Positions 1 through 7,925 of a stretch of 64,000 bases of DNA are shown here, in pieces; positions within the stretch are counted from its first letter, which is position 1; each line of letters starts with the position of its first letter. Location: positions 16,259 through 80,258 of the forward strand of contig WRIR01000009.1 in assembly GCA_009782605.1 (NCBI GenBank). The letters are read 5' to 3'. The position numbers and the translations under genes were made by a program. Below the pieces are notes generated by a model, which saw only the letters and a program-made list of their open reading frames with translations, was not told where the DNA came from and ran no database searches. This DNA is from Eggerthellaceae bacterium. GTDB taxonomy: Bacteria > Actinomycetota > Coriobacteriia > Coriobacteriales > Eggerthellaceae.

Positions 1-183
1 GATTTCACTTTCAGCTTTCTTCAGACGATTCTTTAGCACATACCAATAGTTACGCGAATCCGTGCTCTGGCTCAAGACGCCGACGATGTCGATGACGGAG
101 AACCACCATTGGGAGCCCTCGTCGTCCCAGATAGCACGAACTTCCCTGTCATCGAAAAACCGGATGGAAACCTTATTTGTCAA
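1..183 (-). CDS. BRO-N domain protein, N-terminal fragment (runs off window)
   Basis: The first ~61 residues of a reverse-strand protein are visible, and the gene continues beyond base 1. The translation contains a V-S-I-R-F-F-D-D-R-E-V-R-A-I-W start, a W-W-F-S-V-I-D-I-V core and a Y-W-Y-V-L-K-N-R-L-K-K stretch. These are typical of the N-terminal BRO-N domain found in phage antirepressor-like and stand-alone chromosomal proteins. The likely start is TTG at 183, eight bases after a GGGAGGA ribosome site. An upstream ATG at 212 with a GGAAGG site opens a ten-codon frame whose TGA overlaps this TTG, so translational coupling through a mini-ORF is possible. BRO-N proteins usually bind DNA or act as antirepressors; no specific role can be given. 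Confidence 0.7.
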   Translation of the reverse strand, partial: MTNKVSIRFFDDREVRAIWDDEGSQWWFSVIDIVGVLSQSTDSRNYWYVLKNRLKKAESEI

Positions 184-294
184 AAGGCTGTCCTCCCATA
201 CTCGCCGCTCATGCAATTACCTTCCTTCTGCCTCCCGTGAAGCAATTTCCTGACGAGGAACACTGTATCATACCCGCCGCCCGCCGCCCGCCGT

Positions 295-729
295 GTGCGA
301 GAGATGACGCGAGTATTCCGCGATGACTTGCGCAACAGGCTGATTCGCGACAGGCTTCCTTTCTCTACCCTCGAACTTCTCGTACTCGATACGGCTCCCT
401 CTTTCGCCCTTGTTACCCTGTTTTCGTCCCTCGCTATCCTCGTATCCCATCAGGCCGGGCTCTTCTCTGCCCATCCGCTCCCAGGTGTGAGCCTTCTCGG
501 CGGCCTGCTGCTCGGCGTGGCCATGAACACCTTGCTTGTTCTTTGTGCCTCTCTTGAAGGATTGCGCCTTCGGCGCACCAGGCGCCCACTAAGCTATGAA
601 GCCGCGGTTATTGCCTGTATCGTCGTGATGGCCGCCGCTTCTCTCGCCCATTCGTTCCTGCTTGTTCTTGCCGTTGCCTGCCTCTGCGTCCTCGGGCTGA
701 TATCCCTCGTCCATTTCAGCGAGGAATAA
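295..729 (+). CDS. Small hypothetical membrane protein
   Basis: A 144-aa frame (GTG at 295; ATG at 304 is an alternative) begins with a charged, Arg-rich amphipathic stretch. About four hydrophobic segments follow, near residues 35-52, 65-85, 103-117 and 119-137, separated by short Arg-rich loops. This pattern suits a small multi-pass membrane protein. No family is recognised and no good ribosome site precedes either start. It is convergent with the large gene at 766-3402. An opposite-strand frame at 594-794 is Arg/Thr-rich and shadow-like, so the plus strand is preferred, but the gene is not certain. Confidence 0.4.
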   Translation: MREMTRVFRDDLRNRLIRDRLPFSTLELLVLDTAPSFALVTLFSSLAILVSHQAGLFSAHPLPGVSLLGGLLLGVAMNTLLVLCASLEGLRLRRTRRPLSYEAAVIACIVVMAAASLAHSFLLVLAVACLCVLGLISLVHFSEE

Positions 730-765
730 GCCTTCGCCCCTTTGTCGCCCGCCCTGCTTCTTTTC

Positions 766-3402
766 TTATTCAGCCTTGTCCATTCCAAGCTCAAACGAAC
801 TCTTGAACTTCTTCATGCTGTTTCGCGCAATAATCATTGCTTTGATAGACTCTTCGGCATTCTTGATCTGGCGTTTGATTTCCTTGTTTCTCTTGGGGTC
901 GGCTTCATCCTCCTCAAGTAGCCTTATCTCAATCAGAGCTGCCTGGATATCCTTGATCTTTTGCGTATACTGCTCATAAACGCTGTCAGAGTACTCCACA
1001 TCCTTCTCGTCGTTAAGGAAAACTTCTTTCATGGAAACAAGCAACTTTGCGGACTGTTGAACGGTGCTCTCTTTGCCGATTATTCCGGCAGCGCCTACTG
1101 CTCCGCCGATGCCAAGACCAACAGTAGTGCCTAACAAGGCACCACCGCCAACAATGGTAGCTGTGCCACCGGCGATCCCTAAACCTCCAACAGCAATCGC
1201 CCCGCCACCAATATATGCAAGACAGGCGTTTGTCAAGGCAATGCCAGCGAGGCCGGGGAAACTTGACCCGACTAAGGCAACTGCTATAGGTCCAGCAAAT
1301 ATGCCAGCCGACGCAACGACAGCAACTGCTGATCCAGCGGCTATTCCCAAAGCGACAAGCGCACCTTTCAGAACCTCCTTTAGTTCCCGAAAAGCCTTGT
1401 TATAGGATTTTCTCAACCTCTTGACGTAGCCCTCCTTGTAATAATCGTCGCAAAAAAAGGTCTCTAGAAAATCATCACCGGTCTTTTGGTTGAAACCATT
1501 CATGGGATTGTCAAGATCCTTGTATTTCTTGCTTGGGACCTCCTCGCCCTTCTTGTTCTCCTCGACGCCGAGAGGGTAATACGGTTCAAAAAGCATCGCC
1601 TCAAGTAATACCAAACGGAACCATACGTCCAAGGGGTTATTGCCGGCAATCCTGGAAAGCAGCTCTTGTTCTGAATGCCAATGAAGCTCAGCACCTTCTG
1701 ATTGAAGAAAGCTAGAGAAGCCCTTTGTCATGTACTCTTTCCACTCATCGGCCCATTGTCGCTTAAGAGACCTTATTGCCTCGTTGTTAATAGGCGCCTT
1801 AGTGTTGTCGACATCATGAAGGATTTTGTAGTACTCAAGGTTATAGAGAATCTCGGTCTGTTCTATTGTCAACCCCAGTTTATTGTCACTCATACCTTCA
1901 CCCATCCTTTCATAGATGCTGTTATCTTCCTTCATATAGGTAAACTGTTTATTTTTCCGATAAACCTGCCTGATTTGCTTTACGTTGCGAGCCTTCAAGG
2001 CAAAAGAGACATCTTCTCCAATAGCTACCGCAAAGCGCCCCACTCCAATATAGTTTACTGAGATCCAGTATTTTTGGGTAACAACTGCCTCTCCGACATC
2101 GATAGTTGTGAAAACCCCTGTCGCTATGGTCAGCATCCGCGAAATGGTGGGATTGCCAAAGGGCTTGGTCTTATCCCAGTCTAATTCTCTCAGGTCGTCG
2201 AGAGCAGGCGCCCCGTTATCCCTGATCTCAATGGCAAGCCTCCGTATGAAATAGAAGGCTCGCACCATACAGTCATTGGCCACAACAGGAACAGCCTGTC
2301 TCCCGAGCCCGAACCCAACTCCGATTTCACCGCGTAAATCAAGCTTAAGTATGCTCTCCTTGATTATTTTTCCAGCTTCATCGCACTTCGCGAATAGAGT
2401 TCCGTTAAACAGCTTTGATAAGAAAACTGATAAAGAATTATCATCGATACGTATGCTTTTGAACACGGGCAAGGCTGACAGTTCTTTTGCTATGGAGATT
2501 ATTGGCCCAGGTATACCTGTGCCGCCACTGAGCCCTGCCGACGCGCTTGAGCCAGCCATGTCGCTCACAAGATGGAAGAACCATATGACAGTTCCATGGA
2601 AGACCTTTGAGGGCACATCATTGCCGATGAAAATCCTGCTTGCCTCCGGGACATCAACAACCATGAAAGCGCCAGCCGTATCAGTTCCATAGGACTTGTA
2701 GGTGAACTGAGTCAATAGCGAGAACACGAGACCAGCAATTGTGGGATGATGGGCAAAATCGCGAAGATGGTGCTGAAGCCCTCCACCGAGGTCGGGCGTG
2801 TTTCCGTCGCTGGGAATCGGGAACCTATCCTCAAGGAATTTAACGGCTGATTTAACGCTATCGCCTTCGTGCCCGAGAAGTTTAGCGGTCTTTTTTACAA
2901 AGTCGTCCACTCTATCACTGGCAATGCCGCGACCGTGCTCCAAGCTGAATTCTCCCACCCAGAGAATGTCCAATAGCCCGCAAATAACACCGCTGGCGAC
3001 AGAGACTACATAGTCATACCTGTCCGCTTGGCTTGCCAAAAGATCAACTTGGTCATTCAGGTCGTAGATTATCCTGTCGAGGTCAAATATTTTGTTAAGA
3101 GAGGGCTTTTCATAGGGTGCTAATTGAATTTGTACGTTTTCCTCATTCTCCATGATTTGTTCGAGGGTTTCAGCAAACTGGTCATCGGGTAGCTGTCCGT
3201 CGTTACAGGATGTTGTATGACCGTCATAGATATGCATCCGAACATGCACCCCCGTCGTCTTCTTATCAATACTTTTTTGTGTGGATGAATGCCGAATGAC
3301 CAGGTTGCTTGGCAACTTGAGCTCTTTACAGAGAAGGGCATCCACCCTTATGTTGCCAGACATATAAGAACCATAAAGTTCAGTGGGGCAGATGCCCTTC
3401 AA
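766..3402 (-). CDS. Large conserved-looking hypothetical protein with Gly/Ala-rich membrane segment
   Basis: An 878-aa protein of no function I recognise. The N-terminal ~110 residues are soluble. A central part has several moderately hydrophobic helices, for example around G-V-I-C-G-L-L-D-I-L-W and G-T-V-I-W-F-F-H-L-V-S-D-M-A-G-S-S, and a Gly/Pro-rich turn G-T-G-I-P-G-P. Residues about 680-780 are an unbroken Gly/Ala/Val/Ile region with many GxxxG and GGG steps, resembling glycine zippers of membrane-inserting proteins. The last ~100 residues are charged and predicted coiled coil. The start is TTG at 3402; ATG at 3363 (residue 14) is the alternative, and neither has a clear ribosome site. 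Base composition is less GC-rich than the core genes, suggesting transfer. It could be a membrane-active effector or defence protein, which is inference only. Confidence 0.75.
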   Translation of the reverse strand: MKGICPTELYGSYMSGNIRVDALLCKELKLPSNLVIRHSSTQKSIDKKTTGVHVRMHIYDGHTTSCNDGQLPDDQFAETLEQIMENEENVQIQLAPYEKPSLNKIFDLDRIIYDLNDQVDLLASQADRYDYVVSVASGVICGLLDILWVGEFSLEHGRGIASDRVDDFVKKTAKLLGHEGDSVKSAVKFLEDRFPIPSDGNTPDLGGGLQHHLRDFAHHPTIAGLVFSLLTQFTYKSYGTDTAGAFMVVDVPEASRIFIGNDVPSKVFHGTVIWFFHLVSDMAGSSASAGLSGGTGIPGPIISIAKELSALPVFKSIRIDDNSLSVFLSKLFNGTLFAKCDEAGKIIKESILKLDLRGEIGVGFGLGRQAVPVVANDCMVRAFYFIRRLAIEIRDNGAPALDDLRELDWDKTKPFGNPTISRMLTIATGVFTTIDVGEAVVTQKYWISVNYIGVGRFAVAIGEDVSFALKARNVKQIRQVYRKNKQFTYMKEDNSIYERMGEGMSDNKLGLTIEQTEILYNLEYYKILHDVDNTKAPINNEAIRSLKRQWADEWKEYMTKGFSSFLQSEGAELHWHSEQELLSRIAGNNPLDVWFRLVLLEAMLFEPYYPLGVEENKKGEEVPSKKYKDLDNPMNGFNQKTGDDFLETFFCDDYYKEGYVKRLRKSYNKAFRELKEVLKGALVALGIAAGSAVAVVASAGIFAGPIAVALVGSSFPGLAGIALTNACLAYIGGGAIAVGGLGIAGGTATIVGGGALLGTTVGLGIGGAVGAAGIIGKESTVQQSAKLLVSMKEVFLNDEKDVEYSDSVYEQYTQKIKDIQAALIEIRLLEEDEADPKRNKEIKRQIKNAEESIKAMIIARNSMKKFKSSFELGMDKAE

Positions 3403-3448
3403 TGCAAACTTTATGGATGAAGACCGTTACTGGTTTCATATGTCTGGC
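3355..3448. repeat. Interrupted inverted repeat over the 5' end of the 878-aa gene
   Basis: The left arm has GCCAGACATAT (3355-3365) and CCATAAAGTT (3371-3380). The right arm has AACTTTATGG (3407-3416) and ATATGTCTGGC (3438-3448), which are exact reverse complements. The centre contains another short perfect palindrome, GGGCAGATGCCC (3387-3398). The structure spans both candidate start codons of the large gene, so it could form a cruciform or an RNA hairpin covering translation initiation. Confidence 0.6.
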
Positions 3449-3626
3449 ATTTTCGATTATAGCGCACGGAAAAGCGTTATGATCCTGAATCAGGAACATT
3501 CACATCGCAAACATTGGGGGATCGTGCTGTAAGCATAACGGGACACGACAGTTTTTTCTCAAGTAACTATGTTAGGATTAGGCTGCAAGCTAGAAAAGTA
3601 GGGCGAGCTTTAAAGGAGCTGATGAG

Positions 3627-4514
3627 ATGCAGGGTATAACCATCGACCAGGAGTTCAAGGACCTGTTGCCGGCGCTTGACAAGGAGACCTATACCCTGCT
3701 TGAGGAGAACATCCTGAAGCACGGCTGCAGGGACTCGCTGGTGCTTTGGAACGGCATCCTCATCGACGGGCATAACAGGTATGCGATATGCACCGAGCAC
3801 GGCATCCCCTTCGACACGGTCGACAAGGATTTCGCATCCCGGGAAGAGGTGCTTATCTGGATCGTCTCGACACAGGTCGCGCGGCGCAACCTCACGTCCC
3901 TGCAGTTGAGCCACTACCGCGGGTTGCACTACCGGGCGGACAAGAAGCTCGTCACAAACACCAAGGGCAAAAACCAGCACAGCGAAATGTCCGCCCAAAC
4001 AAAAAATCTCGCGAATCCGCAGGTCAGCGAGGTTGAACCTCATAATGAGGGACAACCTCGAATCTCGTCAACATCCGAGCGCCTTGCGGGGCAGTATAAG
4101 GTTTCGCGCGCCACGATAGAACGCGATGCCAAAGTGGCTACAACCATCGACGCCATAGGCGAGGCCTCGCCCGAGGCCAAGAAAAAGATCCTTTCCGGGG
4201 AAGTGAGCATCGACAAAAAGGAACTCGAAGCCCTTGCCGCAGGCTCATCCAGGGAAATAGCCAAGCTCGCCAAAAGTATCGAGGGCGGCACCTACGAGAA
4301 GAAGAGGCCCACAGCGCCTGCATCGGGGCGGGACAAAGAGCAGCCTGGGGTCGCCAACACGGGGACGCAGGCAACAGGCACGCTTATCGGGGAGATAACA
4401 GAAGGCTTCCAAACCGAGCTGCAATGGCACACGGAAAAGGGCGATGCGGCGGGGCTAAAGGCTGCACTGAGAACCTATCTCGACAGGCTTGAGGGCATAT
4501 ACCGGCAGATTTGA
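3627..4514 (+). CDS. Orphan ParB/Spo0J-like nuclease-domain protein
   Basis: A 295-aa protein preceded by AAAGGAG. Residues about 1-100 form a ParB N-terminal domain: L-I-D-G-H-N-R-Y-A-I-C matches the conserved (D/G)GHxR box. Residues 140-175 look like a helix-turn-helix (S-E-R-L-A-G-Q-Y-K-V-S-R-A-T-I-E-R-D-A). The C-terminal third is Lys/Glu/Ala-rich and probably mediates dimerisation. It differs from the chromosomal-type ParB at 59997, and no parA lies beside it, so it is more likely a regulator or plasmid/phage-derived DNA-binding protein than half of a partition pair. It sits alone between the 878-aa gene and a toxin-antitoxin pair, in accessory DNA. Confidence 0.8.
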   Translation: MQGITIDQEFKDLLPALDKETYTLLEENILKHGCRDSLVLWNGILIDGHNRYAICTEHGIPFDTVDKDFASREEVLIWIVSTQVARRNLTSLQLSHYRGLHYRADKKLVTNTKGKNQHSEMSAQTKNLANPQVSEVEPHNEGQPRISSTSERLAGQYKVSRATIERDAKVATTIDAIGEASPEAKKKILSGEVSIDKKELEALAAGSSREIAKLAKSIEGGTYEKKRPTAPASGRDKEQPGVANTGTQATGTLIGEITEGFQTELQWHTEKGDAAGLKAALRTYLDRLEGIYRQI

Positions 4515-4592
4515 GCCAGAGCGCAGATTCGCACACTTAAGGGCATGTGCTGATTAAGGCGGACGTGCTTTTATCAGGAGGAAAAAAACTAG

Positions 4593-4647
4593 GTCAAGTT
4601 GACTAAGTCTTATTAGCATGATATCTTTATCCTGCAAGAAAAAGATA
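4593..4647. promoter_or_regulatory. Candidate operator region of the Phd/VapC pair
   Basis: Two inverted repeats lie just upstream of the antitoxin start: GTCAAGTTGAC (4593-4603, perfect, one-base centre) and TATCTTT/AAAGATA (4622-4628 and 4641-4647). Antitoxins of this class usually repress their own operon by binding such repeats, so these are candidate operator sites. Confidence 0.45.
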
Positions 4648-4666
4648 AATGACAGGAAGGCATACC

Positions 4667-4900
4667 ATGTCTATTGTTGCGAACATGCAAGACGCGAAAA
4701 CAAACCTGTCGAAGCTCGTTTCAGCGTCGTTGGCAGGCCAGGAAGTCGTTATCGCAAATCGCGGAGTGGCAGCAGTTCGGCTTGTTCCGTATGAGCAGCC
4801 GACAAAACGCCCCCTTGGTTTTGTCGGAGGCCCTGAAAGCTGGAATGATTCATTCTTTGATTCCTTGCCTGACGAAGAATTGGCAGCGTGGGGCTTATGA
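4667..4900 (+). CDS. Phd/YefM-family antitoxin
   Basis: A 77-aa protein. The start at 4667 is chosen over the ATG at 4649 because AGGAAGG lies six bases upstream. The N-terminal half matches the Phd/YefM DNA-binding fold: an M-Q-D-A-K-T-N-L-S-K-L-V helix, then G-Q-E-V-V-I-A-N-R-G and V-A-A-V-R-L-V-P-Y. The acidic C-terminus (D-S-F-F-D-S-L-P-D-E-E-L) fits the toxin-neutralising tail. Its TGA overlaps the toxin ATG (ATGA), the usual coupled arrangement. It should bind and inhibit the PIN toxin and repress the operon from the repeats at 4593-4647. Confidence 0.88.
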   Translation: MSIVANMQDAKTNLSKLVSASLAGQEVVIANRGVAAVRLVPYEQPTKRPLGFVGGPESWNDSFFDSLPDEELAAWGL

Positions 4901-5310
4901 AAACCTTCGATTCTGAAAAAGGCTATCTGCTCGACACCCATACGTTTCTTTGGGCGGTAAAGGCTCCAAACCGGTTGGGCAAGACGGCGCATTCAATAAT
5001 CGAGAATCCTAAAACCCGCCTCTATCTTTCGTCTATCAGCGCATTCGAGACCGCCAATAAATTCCGCCATGCAAAACTCGATGCAACATACGAAAGCATT
5101 GTCAAAAACTACACGCAGTTTGCCCAGCAGCTTGGCGTTGAGGATTTGCCTTTGACGCTTGCTCACACCTATTTAGCAGGGAGCATGGACTGGTCTCATC
5201 GAGACCCTTTTGACCGCTTCATTGTGGCACAGGCAGCACTCGAAAACCTAACGGTTATCACCGATGACAGTCAAATCAAAACCCACCCCTGGATTGATTC
5301 CGTTTGGTAG
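4897..5310 (+). CDS. VapC-like PIN-domain ribonuclease toxin
   Basis: A 137-aa PIN-domain protein starting at the ATG that overlaps the antitoxin stop. The catalytic acids are visible: an N-terminal Y-L-L-D-T-H-T-F-L-W, a central S-A-F-E, and D-P-F-D-R near residue 110 followed by T-D-D at about residue 125. VapC toxins cleave tRNA or rRNA to stop translation, with Mg2+ held by these Asp/Glu residues. Length is normal for the family. The cleavage target cannot be read from sequence. Base composition is lower in GC than the adjacent housekeeping operons, consistent with a mobile addiction module. Confidence 0.9.
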   Translation: MKTFDSEKGYLLDTHTFLWAVKAPNRLGKTAHSIIENPKTRLYLSSISAFETANKFRHAKLDATYESIVKNYTQFAQQLGVEDLPLTLAHTYLAGSMDWSHRDPFDRFIVAQAALENLTVITDDSQIKTHPWIDSVW

Positions 5311-5329
5311 ACTGACTGTTTGAGGGCAA

Positions 5330-5378
5330 CCCGGCAGCAATACACACTATCGAAGGCACGGGTCTGCCGGGCGTTCTT
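5330..5378. terminator. Probable terminator after the PIN toxin
   Basis: CCCGGCAG (5330-5337) and CTGCCGGG (5364-5371) can pair, followed on the plus strand by a TTCTTTT run. The loop is long (26 nt), so this is a moderate-confidence terminator between the toxin operon and the convergent nitroreductase gene. Confidence 0.4.
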
Positions 5379-5401
5379 TTGGCCGACAGGAAAAGAACAG
5401 G

Positions 5402-6136
5402 TTATGTATCTGCACGGACGAACTCGGCGTGGTTGCCCCAGCCCCAGGTGCCGCCACCGGCACCGATCTCGAAATTGCACTTGGCAATGCCGAGGTCGAC
5501 GGCCAAGGTGGCATCGGTGAGGTTCTCGACCCATGCGGTTGTTTTGCCTTCCTGATATGAAAAGGTCACCGGTTGGCGGTTGGCTGCCGAGGGCGCTTTT
5601 TGCACCGCCTTCATTCCGCACAAGAACCAGTCGGGCACGGGCGGGTCTGCCACGAACATCTCTTCGGCAGTTTTTGTCTTTCGATGAACCAGGGAGCGTA
5701 TCAGCCTTTCCTTCCTGCTGTCGTGCTCCACAGCCTTCCCGACGACGACAGTGCTTATGATGGACTCTTCCTCCGACAGGGAGAAGGGGCAGGACTTCCG
5801 GTCGAAGGAGCCGCTTACCCAGCAGCTTCCCAAGCCCTCTGCGGTGGCATCGAGCATGAGAAGCTGCCCGTAGTAACCGAGCTGTTCGGACGAAGAAAGG
5901 TTGTTCTTGTTGCCGATGAGCCCGATATAGTGGCGAACCCCCGAGAACATGCCGTAGCTCTTGCGCAGCCCCTCGAATGCACTCCCGTTGTCAAGCACAA
6001 GCTCGATGCGCCCTTCGATGCCTTGCGAATAAAGCGCAATCAGCTGCCTGAGTTTTTCGACAACCCCCGGGTCAAGGGGCACAGGAAGGTATGCCCGTCG
6101 GGAACGACGCACTTCGATGGCTTCCACAAGATTCAT
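5402..6136 (-). CDS. Nitroreductase family protein (putative TM1586-type NADH dehydrogenase/NAD(P)H nitroreductase)
   Basis: A 244-aa flavin-dependent oxidoreductase. The N-terminal E-A-I-E-V-R-R-S-R-R-A-Y is the nitroreductase signature for binding the FMN phosphate. Further on come G-Y-Y-G-Q-L-L-M-L-D-A-T-A-E-G-L-G-S-C-W-V-S-G-S-F and a second-half A-P-S-A-A-N-R-Q-P motif. The two-lobed pattern fits the single-chain internally repeated subfamily in which one polypeptide carries two nitroreductase-like halves. Substrate is unknown; such enzymes reduce nitro compounds or quinones with NAD(P)H. ATG at 6136 has AAGGAAGG four bases upstream. It is monocistronic. Confidence 0.82.
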   Translation of the reverse strand: MNLVEAIEVRRSRRAYLPVPLDPGVVEKLRQLIALYSQGIEGRIELVLDNGSAFEGLRKSYGMFSGVRHYIGLIGNKNNLSSSEQLGYYGQLLMLDATAEGLGSCWVSGSFDRKSCPFSLSEEESIISTVVVGKAVEHDSRKERLIRSLVHRKTKTAEEMFVADPPVPDWFLCGMKAVQKAPSAANRQPVTFSYQEGKTTAWVENLTDATLAVDLGIAKCNFEIGAGGGTWGWGNHAEFVRADT

Positions 6137-6369
6137 AATGCCTTCCTTCTTCGGTTGTTTTAGCGCCCATGAACAGAATACTCTTCATGGGCACGTGTTA
6201 GCACAGGGATTGCCCAAGAAGTCCGCGATTTTCAAAAAACTTGGAGATGCTGCTTGCGGCTGCCTGCTTACAGCGGATAGTCTCTGGTCCCGTCGGAGGC
6301 TGAAAGTACGGGCGCACAGACTCGTGGTAGGGTACCATGAGTTAGAAAGAGTAGAAAGGGGTGCCGCCC

Positions 6370-6843
6370 ATGTTATCCTTCCGCCCTGCCGTAAGGGAAG
6401 ACTGCCCGCTCATACTGGACTTTGTCAGGGAGCTGGCCGAATACGAGAGGATGCTTGACGAGGTCGTTGCCACAGAAGCGCTGCTGGAAGAATGGGTGTT
6501 CGACAGGCAGAGGGCAGAAGTGCTCTTTGCGGTGGCAGACGGCCGCGAGGTCGGCTTCGCCCTGTTCTTCTCCAGCTTCTCGACCTTTCTGGGCAGGGCA
6601 GGGCTGTACCTTGAGGACCTCTTCGTGCGGCCTGGGCACCGGGGCAGGGGCTACGGGAGAGCGCTGCTCAGACAGCTTGCGAAGATAGCCATTGAGAGGG
6701 GCTGCGGCAGGCTGGAATGGAGCTGCCTGGACTGGAACACCGCAAGCATCGAGTTCTACCTGTCCCTCGGCGCCGAGCCCCTGGAAGACTGGACCGTGTA
6801 CCGCCTGGCAGGCAGCACCTTACAACACCTGGCAGAAGGCTGA
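6370..6843 (+). CDS. GNAT family N-acetyltransferase (diamine acetyltransferase-like)
   Basis: A 157-aa single-domain acetyltransferase. The acetyl-CoA pyrophosphate loop is G-H-R-G-R-G-Y-G-R-A-L-L near residue 97, preceded by L-Y-L-E-D-L-F-V-R-P. The C-terminal L-D-W-N-T-A-S-I-E-F-Y-L-S-L-G-A is typical of the spermidine/diamine acetyltransferase branch. It would transfer acetyl from acetyl-CoA to an amine. ATG at 6370 is preferred over GTG at 6361 because AAAGGGG sits eight bases upstream. It stands alone between two reverse-strand units. Confidence 0.88.
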   Translation: MLSFRPAVREDCPLILDFVRELAEYERMLDEVVATEALLEEWVFDRQRAEVLFAVADGREVGFALFFSSFSTFLGRAGLYLEDLFVRPGHRGRGYGRALLRQLAKIAIERGCGRLEWSCLDWNTASIEFYLSLGAEPLEDWTVYRLAGSTLQHLAEG

Positions 6844-7001
6844 GTTCCGCAGGTCAGCGGGATCCTTCGTCGAAACAGCCTCCAAGCAGCATATGGGCCG
6901 TAAAGCCGAAGGCAAGACCCCTTGTCCGTGGCAAAGCCGACATCTCAACATATAGGCACAGCCAGCCTTCTCCAAAGCCCTTATCACACGGATTTACGGT
7001 T

Positions 7002-7925
7002 TCATAAATGCTCCCGTACCCAGGCGATGTTGGCTAAGACGGTGGTTATGAGCTCTTCTTTGGTTGGGAAGTGCATCATGGGGCGGAGGAAGTGGGTGAA
7101 CTCGACCTTGAGGGTCTTGCCGTAGAGGTCGCCTGAGTAGTCAAGGATGTGGGCCTCGCAGGTGGAACGTGCGTCCTCGGCGAACGTTGGCGGGATGCCG
7201 ACCGAGACCGCGGCCTTGATGCGCGTGGGGCCCACGGTCGCATAGGCCGCATAGACCCCGTCGCCCAGGACTTGGAACAAAGGGTCGATGCGAAGGTTCG
7301 CGGTACGAAAGCCCATCGTGCCCCCCTCGCCGCGCCCCGGGACGACCTCTGCTTTCAGGTGGTAGGGCCGCCCCAAAAGCCCGTTGGCCTTCTCGATGTC
7401 CGTCGCGCCCAGCAAAAGGCGGATGCGCGTCGAGGTGATGGGGGCGCCGTCGCTGCTCTGGAGGTCATGGGCGTGTATGCGCGTGCCGTTCTCGGCACCC
7501 CAGCGCCTGAGGTCTGCGGCCGTGCCGAGCGCGCGCGCCCCGAAGCGGAAGTCGGAGCCAACATGGAGGCTTTCGGGCACAAAGCCGCCGAAAGTCTCCC
7601 TCAGGAACTCATCGGGCCCCAAGGCGGCGAAGCTGTCGGTGAAGGGCAGGGCGACCACCGCGTCCACGCCGCTTGCGGCAAGCGCATCCAGGCGGTCGGG
7701 GTTGGCCATGAGCTTCTTGAGGCGGCCGGGGTGGAACTTCTCGTCGGGGTCGATGTCGAAGGTGAGCGCGATGCTGGCGCCGCCCGAGGCCCGCGCAGAG
7801 TCCTGTGTGCAGCGCATCAGGAACTGGTGCCCCCTGTGTACGCCGTCGAATACCCCGAAGGCGCAGGATGAGCCCTTGAAGAGCGAGGGGTCGAAGCCCC
7901 CGCCTGCCCGTATCACCTCACCCAC
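7002..7925 (-). CDS. ribF: Bifunctional riboflavin kinase/FMN adenylyltransferase
   Basis: A 307-aa RibF making FMN then FAD from riboflavin and ATP. The N-terminal adenylyltransferase domain shows G-V-F-D-G-V-H-R-G-H-Q at about residue 24 and the I-T-S-T-R-I-R motif near residue 165. The C-terminal kinase domain (from about residue 180) has G-R-G-E-G-G-T-M-G-F-R-T-A-N and the acidic Y-S-G-D-L-Y-G-K. Length is normal. GTG at 7925 overlaps the truB stop by eight bases, making it the last gene of the rimP-nusA-infB operon, a common arrangement. FAD is needed by the flavoproteins elsewhere in the window. Confidence 0.95.
   Translation of the reverse strand: MGEVIRAGGGFDPSLFKGSSCAFGVFDGVHRGHQFLMRCTQDSARASGGASIALTFDIDPDEKFHPGRLKKLMANPDRLDALAASGVDAVVALPFTDSFAALGPDEFLRETFGGFVPESLHVGSDFRFGARALGTAADLRRWGAENGTRIHAHDLQSSDGAPITSTRIRLLLGATDIEKANGLLGRPYHLKAEVVPGRGEGGTMGFRTANLRIDPLFQVLGDGVYAAYATVGPTRIKAAVSVGIPPTFAEDARSTCEAHILDYSGDLYGKTLKVEFTHFLRPMMHFPTKEELITTVLANIAWVREHL

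Noticed and set aside
3440..3532. 30-aa plus-strand ORF beginning M-S-G-I-F
   Set aside because: No ribosome site; its start lies in the right arm of the inverted repeat and its similarity to the gene start is only that repeat.
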